A DNA stretch of 64,000 nucleotides from Bacillota bacterium (GTDB taxonomy: Bacteria; Bacillota; Negativicutes; Sporomusales; UBA7701): contig JAEZJM010000011.1 of assembly GCA_023415775.1 (NCBI GenBank), forward strand, positions 37,791-101,790, read 5' to 3'. This document shows positions 1-5,873 of this stretch, one piece after another; the first letter of the stretch is position 1; every line of letters starts with the position of its first letter. The notes beneath the pieces are model-generated. The model was not told where the DNA came from and searched no databases. It worked only from the letters and a program-made list of their open reading frames with translations. The translations under genes and the position numbers were made by a program.

Positions 1-1
1 T

Positions 2-130
2 CTCTGCAACTTGGTCGCCCGCATCACCGGAAGCGGGTATTCGGTGACGGTCAGCAATCTGCCCCGGACTATGGGGCCGCCGTCAGCGCGGCCCGGTATA
101 CCGAAAGACAATCCAGGGGAGGGAGATTAG
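2..130 (+). CDS. 3' end of an upstream phage gene (partial)
   Basis: An open frame enters from the left edge and ends in TAG at 128-130. That stop shares its G with the GTG start of the amidase gene, a tight overlap typical of phage modules. About 42 residues are visible; they are rich in Gly, Pro and Ser and carry no recognisable motif. It is probably the C-terminus of a tail or structural protein, judged by position only. Confidence 0.45.
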   Translation, partial: LCNLVARITGSGYSVTVSNLPRTMGPPSARPGIPKDNPGEGD

Positions 131-642
131 TGCGATCTGAAGTAATCGAAACGGGCTTTGGTTTTGGCGATCTCGCACCGCTGCCGGAAAACATACAGGG
201 CATTGTAATCCATCACTCTGGTGAGGATGATGTTGACCTGTCAGCCGCCGACATCCATCGGATACACTTGGGGAACAAGTGGTCAGGTATCGGCTACCAC
301 TTTGTTGACAGGTGGGATGGGACGGTGGAGCGAGGGCGGCCGGAATGGGCGCAGGGGGCACACTCGCCGGGCGCCAACAGGTTCACTCTTGGCGTCCATG
401 TCGCCGGATGCTTTTCCGGCCGATTGCCGGGTGAAGCCCAGCTTCAGGCGTTGGTTAACCTGCTCGCCGACAAGTGCGAGCAGTATGGGCTGAATCCCCT
501 TGGCACGCTCCCGAACGGCAAGGACGTCATCAGCGGCCACCGCGACTGGCTGGCGACGGAATGCCCTGGCGCGATGCTATACTCGATCCTGCCGCAGATC
601 CGGCAGCAGGTGGCCGAAGCGCTGGCCCAGGGGGTGGCGTAA
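130..642 (+). CDS. Phage N-acetylmuramoyl-L-alanine amidase (PGRP/amidase_2 type endolysin)
   Basis: This 170-residue protein has the zinc amidase pattern of the PGRP/amidase_2 family. It has 'VIHHSG' near residues 26-31 with the first zinc His, 'GIGYHFV' near 54-60, and 'GHRDW..TECPG' near 136-147, which supplies the second His and the Cys ligand. The family cleaves the bond between N-acetylmuramic acid and L-alanine in peptidoglycan. No signal peptide is visible, so release would need a holin or another route. The GTG start overlaps the stop of the upstream frame, and the next gene follows without a gap. The family call is firm; the role as prophage endolysin rests on context. Confidence 0.85.
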   Translation: MRSEVIETGFGFGDLAPLPENIQGIVIHHSGEDDVDLSAADIHRIHLGNKWSGIGYHFVDRWDGTVERGRPEWAQGAHSPGANRFTLGVHVAGCFSGRLPGEAQLQALVNLLADKCEQYGLNPLGTLPNGKDVISGHRDWLATECPGAMLYSILPQIRQQVAEALAQGVA

Positions 643-1014
643 GTGGCGAAGGTTCGAATTGTCAAAAGCCCGACTGACCCTAGTTATCGCGGTTATGAGT
701 TTATGTGCCCTGGCTGCAAAGGCCATCACGTAATCAATGATTTATGGTCTTTCAATGGCGACATAGACAAGCCTACATTCAGTCCATCCGTTCTTGTTCG
801 GTCCGGCCACTATGCGCCACATTTCAAACCTGGCGATAACTGCTGGTGTACTTATAACGCTGAGCAGGAGAAGAAGGGTGAACCGCTGGCACCGTTCAAA
901 TGCACGATCTGCCACAGCTTCGTCCGCGACGGCAAAATCCAGTTCCTTAACGACTGTACCCACGAGCTGGCGGGGCAGACTGTGGAACTGCCGGAGGTGA
1001 AAACAGGTGAATAA
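643..1014 (+). CDS. DUF6527-like phage protein
   Basis: This 123-residue protein starts at GTG directly after the amidase stop. It carries two Cys pairs, 'CPGC' near residues 22-25 and 'CTIC' near 85-88. It also has a 'WSFNGDIDKPTFSPSVLV'-type segment that I recall as characteristic of small phage proteins of the DUF6527 group. The Cys spacing suggests a metal-binding fold. Function is unknown. Its place between the amidase and a membrane-anchored protein suggests a lysis or morphogenesis module. Confidence 0.6.
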   Translation: MAKVRIVKSPTDPSYRGYEFMCPGCKGHHVINDLWSFNGDIDKPTFSPSVLVRSGHYAPHFKPGDNCWCTYNAEQEKKGEPLAPFKCTICHSFVRDGKIQFLNDCTHELAGQTVELPEVKTGE

Positions 1015-1606
1015 CCGCATATCCAAATACGTCTTCACCGCTCTACTTCTGGCCATTTTCCTCGCCGCCGCCGTCTGGGCCTACAACCACTTTGCCAAGC
1101 CCCAGCCGGTCACCTACATGCCGCAGCAGCAGGCCGAGACTGCCCAGGGCGTCCAGGAGGCGGCGAACAACGCCGAGGTGCATATCTCCCCCGGCCAGGC
1201 CGCGGAGGTTGCCCAGGCCATCCATGAGGCGACGTCGCGCCCGCCTGACCAAGTCGTCACCACCACCGGCGCGGGGATGACGCAGGCGCTGGCCAGCGTC
1301 CAGGGCGGGGCGCAGCTGCAGATCGTCACCGACCCGTCTAAGCCCGACCAGAAACCGGATAAGCCGAAGCCCGATCAGCCGGTCAACCTGAATGTGTACA
1401 ATATCAAGGCATACTCCAAAACGCTCGACCAGGCAACACTTTATTTGCGATTCGACGGCATAACCCCGAAGCCGACTGGCGGTGACCTATCGCGCTCGTG
1501 GCTGGTTAGTAAGAGTGGCCACTACATCGGCGTCGGCCTGAGCTATGACGAGGATCGCGCCCGCGGGAAGCTGCGAGGTGAATTCAAATATACTCATGCG
1601 CATTGA
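1007..1606 (+). CDS. Phage membrane-anchored protein of unknown function
   Basis: This 199-residue protein has one N-terminal transmembrane segment (about residues 8-26) and then a soluble region rich in Gln, Ala and Pro with repeated 'KPDQ/KPD' units near residues 110-125. The GTG start overlaps the previous gene by 8 bases. The topology resembles spanin- or tail-associated phage proteins, but no motif settles this. A strong terminator follows directly, so it is the last gene of the module. Confidence 0.55.
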   Translation: MNNRISKYVFTALLLAIFLAAAVWAYNHFAKPQPVTYMPQQQAETAQGVQEAANNAEVHISPGQAAEVAQAIHEATSRPPDQVVTTTGAGMTQALASVQGGAQLQIVTDPSKPDQKPDKPKPDQPVNLNVYNIKAYSKTLDQATLYLRFDGITPKPTGGDLSRSWLVSKSGHYIGVGLSYDEDRARGKLRGEFKYTHAH

Positions 1607-1611
1607 TGACG

Positions 1612-1643
1612 AAAGCCCCCGGTTACAACCGGGGGCTTTTTTT
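1612..1643 (+). terminator. Intrinsic terminator of the phage module
   Basis: A perfect inverted repeat (AAGCCCCCGGTT / AACCGGGGGCTT) with a 2-base loop is followed by seven T. It ends the rightward phage operon and abuts the convergent gene at 1642-1893. Confidence 0.9.
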
Positions 1644-1893
1644 ATTCCACCACATTATTCTCCATCGCGATCCTGCACTTCTGGCAGATCGCTTTATTTT
1701 TAAACTTTGTTACATTCGTTGTGTCTCCACAGAAAATACAGGAGTATTCGTACTTTCGAAAGATGATCCGGTCTTTGCCGTAGAGAATTTCAACCAATGC
1801 GCCATCGTGAAGATCAAACTGCTTTCTGATCTCAACAGGGATAGTAATCCGTCCAAGCGAATCAGGGGTTCTTACGATACCAACTTCTTTCAC
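1642..1893 (-). CDS. AbrB/SpoVT-type DNA-binding protein with C-terminal zinc ribbon
   Basis: This 83-residue protein begins with the swapped-hairpin AbrB domain ('RTPDSLGRITIPVEIRKQF', about residues 8-26), the DNA-binding fold of AbrB, SpoVT and MazE antitoxins. The C-terminal 35 residues hold two CxxC pairs ('CIFC' and 'CQKC'), a probable zinc ribbon. It is A+T-rich compared with the chromosome. No toxin gene is next to it, so a transcriptional regulator of the element is likelier than an antitoxin. Confidence 0.8.
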   Translation of the reverse strand: MKEVGIVRTPDSLGRITIPVEIRKQFDLHDGALVEILYGKDRIIFRKYEYSCIFCGDTTNVTKFKNKAICQKCRIAMENNVVE

Positions 1894-1989
1894 ATCATCA
1901 CCTCATGTGTTATTATAATTTGACCTACTTAAGCAGGTCAAATTGTATCAAGACGGTAAAAGCGACAAAGCCTCCAGACCCCCACAAAC

Positions 1990-2021
1990 AAAAAGCGACC
2001 AGGAGCATGATCTCCTGGCCT
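1990..2021 (-). terminator. Intrinsic terminator (minus strand)
   Basis: CCAGGAG/CTCCTGG hairpin at 1999-2019. On the minus strand the stem is followed by a short U-rich run, so it would end transcripts coming from the lipoprotein gene to its right. Confidence 0.6.
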
Positions 2022-2165
2022 TGTTCGATATACGGAGGTTTATGGGGTTATCTTTATCGTAACCGATGAGCCCGGACGGGTAAATGAGCCTTAGGGCTCA
2101 AATGATGGGGGAGGTTGGTCCTAAAAGTATCCCGGACAACACCGAGGCTTCGCATTTGTAGATGG

Positions 2166-2669
2166 CTAGTCTTTTAGACTAAAACCCCATACATAATCCC
2201 ATGTTGCAACCTTTCTTTTTGATGCAGCGTGTATAGCTATAATTTTAAAATCATATGAATCAAACTTAATTCCTCTTGCCCCACACATCCCAGCCCAAAC
2301 CGTTCCAGCGTTTTTTATCATTGCTTCCTTAACATCTTTTGACGCATAATTCCACGTGTCATTTACGGCAATAACAAGTGTATCGCTTTTTTCATCATGT
2401 TTCATGCCTGCATATAATTGCTCGAAAGATCCTTGACTAAAAACTTTATTAAATGAATCTGCTAATTCGGCGTGTATTTCGCCATAATTATTCGGTCGCC
2501 GCTGTTGCGTTTCTTTTTGTGGAGGTATGGCCGCCGATTTATTTGATGAGCATCCAGTAAATATAATAATGGTTCCAATCATAATTAGGACGATAATTAT
2601 AGTGATATTTTTCAGCACTAAAATCACTCCTTTCACCTTCAGCATACCACCTTGGAAATAATTGGACAA
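2166..2669 (-). CDS. Hypothetical lipoprotein
   Basis: This protein is up to 167 residues long, with a hydrophobic N-terminal segment ending in a lipobox-like 'IFTGC' (Cys near residue 40). That predicts lipidation and export. The mature part is polar and matches no family I recognise. The long N-terminus before the hydrophobic core suggests the true start is one of the internal Met, Val or Leu codons near residues 9-18. Base composition is clearly A+T-rich, consistent with acquisition with the prophage. Confidence 0.55.
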   Translation of the reverse strand: MSNYFQGGMLKVKGVILVLKNITIIIVLIMIGTIIIFTGCSSNKSAAIPPQKETQQRRPNNYGEIHAELADSFNKVFSQGSFEQLYAGMKHDEKSDTLVIAVNDTWNYASKDVKEAMIKNAGTVWAGMCGARGIKFDSYDFKIIAIHAASKRKVATWDYVWGFSLKD

Positions 2670-2844
2670 GTATAGACAGAATTTACGTTCCCCTTTTTGC
2701 TAGCCTTCCCCCCAATCTTCCCCCCAACTATCCCGAAAGATGCCCCGCGCCATATCTGGGATTGCGACCGTGCTTCGTGGTCGAAGCCTTATTTTGTGCG
2801 ACTTAGTGACGTGGCGCAACATGGGGTTACCACAATACGCTTAA

Positions 2845-2889
2845 CTACGAATCAAAAGGTCGCAGGTTCGAATCCTGCCGGGGTCGCCA
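2845..2889 (+). other. 3' fragment of tRNA-Arg(ACG): probable prophage attachment site
   Basis: From the anticodon loop CTACGAA (2845-2851) through a perfect T-arm (GCAGG-TTCGAAT-CCTGC) to the CCA at 2887-2889 the sequence reads as tRNA-Arg(ACG). The 5' half does not fold: the anticodon stem has mismatches and there is no matching acceptor strand. This is what remains where a phage has integrated into the 3' half of a tRNA gene. The intact tRNA should lie at the far end of the prophage, outside the window. Confidence 0.7.
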
Positions 2890-2901
2890 TTTGAAGACAG
2901 G

Positions 2902-2933
2902 AACCGCAAGGGTTTATAGCCTTTGCGGTTTTT
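2902..2933 (+). terminator. Intrinsic terminator after the tRNA fragment
   Basis: AACCGCAAGG/CCTTTGCGGTT hairpin followed by a T run. It probably was the original terminator of the interrupted tRNA gene. Confidence 0.75.
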
Positions 2934-3068
2934 GCTTTATATTGACAGGGGTATGGGTTTAAAGTAGAATGATTAAAGGTAAACGCTGGAATTAACGGCA
3001 AGCACGACGCCTGCCGATATCACCTGCAGGTTCGCTCCGGTCAACAATTAGTGAGTATTGCAACATGC

Positions 3069-3116
3069 GCCATGAAGGGCTTCCCCCATGAAGGGTAGGC
3101 TTTTCATGGCTTTTTT
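3069..3116 (+). terminator. Probable attenuator before the ECF S-component gene
   Basis: GCCATGAA (3069-3076) pairs with TTCATGGC (3103-3110) and is followed by six T. Inside lies a second copy of the 10-mer CCATGAAGGG (3070-3079 and 3086-3095), so two pairings can compete. This leader sits between about 2995 and the first ribosome binding site at 3145, which fits a riboswitch or attenuator. I do not recognise the upstream sensing part. Apart from this and the tRNA fragment, 2670-3156 holds nothing I can identify. Confidence 0.5.
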
Positions 3117-3156
3117 GTTGCCGAAAAATGTGCTATTGAGATACGGAGGCTGAAAA

Positions 3157-3216
3157 ATGGAACTTTTATTTGGGGCAGCAGCCTTATTCCCAATTTGGCA
3201 GAGAGTGATGCCGTGA
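3157..3216 (+). CDS. 19-codon ORF coupled to the ECF S-component gene
   Basis: The ORF reads MELLFGAAALFPIWQRVMP. It has a strong ribosome binding site (GGAGG, 7 bases before the ATG). Its TGA stop (3214-3216) overlaps a GTG at 3213 in the frame of the next gene, whose own ribosome binding site is weak. This fits translational coupling. Whether the peptide has any function of its own is unknown. Confidence 0.45.
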   Translation: MELLFGAAALFPIWQRVMP

Positions 3217-3722
3217 CGAAGACTTTTAAATTGGTCGCGAGTTCGGTTTTGGTGGCGCTGGGGGTGCTGCTGCCGATGGCTTTTCACATGGTGGGGGCGG
3301 CAGGGCCGATCTTTCTGCCGATGCATATTCCCGCCCTGCTCGCCGGCTTTTTGCTCGGCCCATATTGCGGTTTCTGCGTCGGGCTGCTCTCGCCGCTGAT
3401 CAGCGGCCTGTCGACCGGAATGCCGCCTATTCCCGTCCTGCCGATCATGGCTGTCGAGCTGGCGGTTTATGGGGCAATCGGCGGGTGGCTTTACCGCGAC
3501 CGCAAACTGAGTATCTGGCTTTCGCTGATAGCAGCCATGACGGCTGGCAGACTGGCGGCAGCCATCGGCGCCTTCGCGCTGGTTGAGCTGTTTGGCGTAA
3601 AGATTAATCCGCTTGTCTTTATTACCGGCGCGGTGCTCACCGGGTTGCCGGGAATAACCGTTCAGCTGATGCTGGTGCCGCTCTTAGTCCGAAGACTGGC
3701 AGCAGCATTTCGGAATAAGTAG
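3213..3722 (+). CDS. ECF transporter S component, substrate unknown
   Basis: A hydrophobic protein of about 169 residues with five to six transmembrane segments and the small Gly- and Pro-rich pattern of ECF vitamin-transporter substrate-binding subunits. Such proteins bind a vitamin or metal-cofactor precursor and work with a shared energising module (EcfT and two ATPases) encoded elsewhere. The frame also allows TTG at 3195, but GTG 3213 overlaps the stop of the 19-codon ORF and is preferred. The leader terminator suggests control by ligand-dependent attenuation. Substrate cannot be told from sequence. Confidence 0.7.
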   Translation: MTKTFKLVASSVLVALGVLLPMAFHMVGAAGPIFLPMHIPALLAGFLLGPYCGFCVGLLSPLISGLSTGMPPIPVLPIMAVELAVYGAIGGWLYRDRKLSIWLSLIAAMTAGRLAAAIGAFALVELFGVKINPLVFITGAVLTGLPGITVQLMLVPLLVRRLAAAFRNK

Positions 3723-3841
3723 CGAAGGATGAGAGGGATGAAAATCTTTTCGACAAGAACTGTATGGAGCAGTATAGTTATCCCATGGCCGGACGCCTGG
3801 TAAGAGTGGCCGGCAATCAAAAAATATAAGCGGGGGAAAGC

Positions 3842-4447
3842 ATGAGCGAACGGGAAAAGAGCTTTTTCAACGACCTGGCCGAGCGGTGGGACGATGTGCG
3901 GGCGGCCGACGACCAAAAAATCGCCGGCCTGGTTCGTCTGGCCGGTCTGGAGCCGGAGGCGGCCGTGCTGGATATCGGCTGCGGCACCGGGGTCCTGCTG
4001 CCGCATTTGTTGGCCGCGGTCGGCGAGGCGGGTAGGGTAACGGCGATCGACTTTGCCGAGAATATGGTGGCGAAAGCGCGGGCAAAGATCGGCCGGCGCG
4101 ATAATATAAGCTGCATCGCCGGCGACATCTGGTCTTTCGAGCCGGGAACAGTATACGACGCCGCCTTTTGCTTCAACTTCTTCCCCCATGCGGGCGACAA
4201 GCCGCGGTTCGTGGCGAGAATGCGAGGCCTGCTGAGGCCTGGCGGGTCGCTGATCATCATGCACGACATGTCGCGGGCCGCTGTGAACGCCATCCATAAA
4301 AGCAGCCGGGTGGTGACCGAAGACCGCCTGCCGGCAGGGGCGACGGTGGCCGCTATGCTTATTGCCGCCGGCTATGAGGTGCAAGAAGTAATAGATGACG
4401 AGGAAAAGTATTTTGTCAAAGCGGTCAGTCCGGTGGAAAGGGAATAG
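3842..4447 (+). CDS. Class I SAM-dependent methyltransferase
   Basis: This 201-residue protein has the Rossmann methyltransferase signature 'VLDIGCGTGVLLPHL' (residues about 41-55), an acidic residue after strand 2 ('VTAIDFAENM', about 66-75), and 'GGSLIIMHDM' in the post-IV region. These bind S-adenosylmethionine. The substrate is not recognisable. The ATG follows GGGGGAAAG. It lies 120 bases after the S-component gene on the same strand and may share its transcript. Confidence 0.85.
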   Translation: MSEREKSFFNDLAERWDDVRAADDQKIAGLVRLAGLEPEAAVLDIGCGTGVLLPHLLAAVGEAGRVTAIDFAENMVAKARAKIGRRDNISCIAGDIWSFEPGTVYDAAFCFNFFPHAGDKPRFVARMRGLLRPGGSLIIMHDMSRAAVNAIHKSSRVVTEDRLPAGATVAAMLIAAGYEVQEVIDDEEKYFVKAVSPVERE

Positions 4448-4486
4448 TGGCAGGAGACGTCCGCGTTTATCTATCGTTGGCGGAAA

Positions 4487-4528
4487 TGGAAAAGCCAAGC
4501 GGGCCGGGAGTAATCCCGCCGCTTGGCT
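4487..4528 (-). terminator. Intrinsic terminator of rubrerythrin gene
   Basis: A long inverted repeat (AGCCAAGCGG / CCGCTTGGCT) with a Gly/Cys-rich internal stem. On the minus strand it is followed by TTTTCC, placing it just after the rubrerythrin stop. Confidence 0.6.
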
Positions 4529-4565
4529 ATGTTGGCGCAGTTGTGGGGGTTTGCCGGACCAGTCA

Positions 4566-5105
4566 CTAGAGGTTGGTTCTGGCTAATTCGAAGAAAGCCT
4601 GAGGATGTTTGCAGGTCGGGCACGCCAGGGGGGCGTTCGTGCTTTCGAAACGGTGCCCGCATACCCGGCATTGCCAGAGTTGTTTGCTTTCGCGGCTGAA
4701 AACGGTCGCGTTTTCCACATTCCTGAGCAGGGTTTTGTAGCGTTCTTCGTGCTCTTTTTCGATAGCGCCCACCCGCCTGAACAAGGCGGCGATTTCGGTA
4801 AACCCTTCCGCTTCCGCCGTTTCGGCAAACTCCTTATACATGCAGGTCCATTCCTCGTGCTCTCCCTCGGCTGCTTTCTTGAGGTTGGCCTTGGTATCGC
4901 CGATGCCCTGCAAGAGGTTAAACCAGATTTTGGCGTGGGCGGCTTCGTTGTCGGCCGTCTCCAGGAAAGTTGCGGCGATGGCTTCGTAACCCTCTTTCTT
5001 GGCAACGCCGGCAAAGTATGTATACTTATTCCTGGCCATCGATTCGCCGGCGAAAGCTGCCATGAGGTTGGCCGCTGTCTTGGAGTCTTTAAGGTTTTGA
5101 CTCAT
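4566..5105 (-). CDS. rbr: Rubrerythrin (peroxide-reducing diiron protein)
   Basis: This 179-residue protein has an N-terminal four-helix ferritin-like domain with the diiron ligands ('GESMARNKY', 'ETADNEAAHA', 'GEHEEW', 'IEKEHEERY'). A C-terminal rubredoxin-type Fe(SCys)4 domain follows ('CRVCG...CPTC'). Rubrerythrins reduce hydrogen peroxide to water in anaerobes. The start at 5105 is chosen because GGAGG lies 9 bases upstream; the open frame extends further but without a site. An inverted repeat TTATTC-AAA-GAATAG at 5146-5160 in the promoter region could be an operator, possibly PerR-like. Confidence 0.93.
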   Translation of the reverse strand: MSQNLKDSKTAANLMAAFAGESMARNKYTYFAGVAKKEGYEAIAATFLETADNEAAHAKIWFNLLQGIGDTKANLKKAAEGEHEEWTCMYKEFAETAEAEGFTEIAALFRRVGAIEKEHEERYKTLLRNVENATVFSRESKQLWQCRVCGHRFESTNAPLACPTCKHPQAFFELARTNL

Positions 5106-5248
5106 CTTATGCGCCTCCTTTTTGCTGATACTGACAACTATTCTTCTATTCTTTGAATAAAGCGGATATTCCTGCCAGAGCCGATGTGGCAAATTTGCGG
5201 GTGCGTTTTTGCCCCGGAGAATTTTGTAAACTATTTTTGCTGAAAATA

Positions 5249-5304
5249 TTGACAGCGGAGAGAAAGGACGGATATAATACAAACGATAATGATAATCAAT
5301 ATCA
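5249..5304 (+). promoter_or_regulatory. Strong promoter with Fur box
   Basis: TTGACA (5249-5254), an 18-base spacer, and TATAAT (5273-5278). TGATAAT-C-AATATCA follows at 5290-5304, differing from the 7-1-7 Fur palindrome at one position. The box covers the expected transcription start, so Fe2+-Fur should block initiation. Confidence 0.85.
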
Positions 5305-5329
5305 TTTATGCGGACGACTGGTCGAGGAA

Positions 5330-5437
5330 ATGGATCCGGAAATGAAAGAGCTGCAGCACAAAATGGCTCAAAAGAATATTTTCCGGATTCTTCACTCCCG
5401 GCTGGGGCTATGCGGCATCTGCCGCGAGTGTTTATAA
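5330..5437 (+). CDS. 35-residue Fur-controlled Cys peptide
   Basis: A short ORF starting 25 bases after the Fur box, before feoA. The first 27 residues are charged and helical in character, and the end carries 'LCGICRECL' (CxxCxxC). It is too short for most gene callers. Position and control make it a candidate accessory to ferrous iron uptake, for example an Fe(II)-binding or regulatory peptide. The ribosome binding site (GAGG 5 bases upstream) is modest. I do not recognise a family. Confidence 0.5.
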   Translation: MDPEMKELQHKMAQKNIFRILHSRLGLCGICRECL

Positions 5438-5593
5438 AACGGATGCGGACGCCGGCGCCGATTCGGGTGCGGATTGGGCGGGGGGGCGGCCGGAAACGAA
5501 GACAAAGGCGCTTTATCCTTGCGAAAGGTTTTTTATTTTGCCGGGTAAATGATAATGATTCCCAAAAACAAAAGGGGCATAGGGAGGATTAAT

Positions 5594-5824
5594 ATGATGA
5601 AAACACTCGACCAGTTGGGGCCCGGCGAGGCGGGCGTAGTGACGAAGGTGCAGGGGAGCGGGGCGGTGAAGCGCCGGATTGTGGATATGGGACTTGTCGC
5701 CGGTACCGCGGTGCGGGTGCAAAAGTTTGCCCCGCTGGGCGACCCGATGGAGGTCAAGGTTAAGAATTTCAATCTTTCCCTGCGCAAGACGGAGGCCGCC
5801 CTGATCGAGGTTCAGACGTCCTGA
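5594..5824 (+). CDS. feoA: FeoA, ferrous iron transport accessory protein
   Basis: This 76-residue SH3-like protein has the FeoA pattern 'MGLVAGTAVRVQKFAPLGDPMEVKV' in the centre. FeoA works with the FeoB permease at the cytoplasmic membrane. The ATG at 5594 has GGGAGG upstream; earlier in-frame starts lack one. TGATAATGATT at about 5550 resembles half of a Fur box, so a second iron-controlled promoter may lie here. feoB follows after 49 bases. Confidence 0.9.
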   Translation: MMKTLDQLGPGEAGVVTKVQGSGAVKRRIVDMGLVAGTAVRVQKFAPLGDPMEVKVKNFNLSLRKTEAALIEVQTS

Positions 5825-5873
5825 CGGCCGGGGAAAAGCGGTATTCCAAGGGTATACGTGAGGAGGCTTATAA

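Larger units (their letters stand above)
1..2889. mobile_element. Right end of an integrated prophage (partial)
   Basis: An endolysin-type amidase, a DUF6527-like phage protein and a small membrane-anchored protein are packed head to tail with overlapping stop and start codons, as in a phage lysis module. They are followed by a strong terminator, two short oppositely oriented genes, and then a 3' fragment of a tRNA gene at 2845-2889 that fits an attachment site. Codon and base use shifts to A+T-rich in the 1642-2669 genes compared with the G+C-rich chromosome to the right. The integrase and the other att site are not in the window, so the element's extent is inferred. It could be a defective remnant. 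Confidence 0.6.

Noticed and set aside
1955..2080. Partial likeness to a cyclic di-GMP (GEMM-I) riboswitch (AAAGCCTCC... and GGGGTTA...TAACCGATG)
   Set aside because: The spacing and paired arms do not fit, an unrelated terminator hairpin interrupts it, and no plus-strand gene follows closely.
2697..2894. 65-codon open frame across the tRNA fragment
   Set aside because: It runs through the att site and terminator region, has no ribosome binding site and gives no sensible protein.
3729..3803. 24-codon ORF between the S-component and methyltransferase genes
   Set aside because: The ribosome binding site is too close to the first ATG and the peptide shows no motif; chance is as likely as a real gene.
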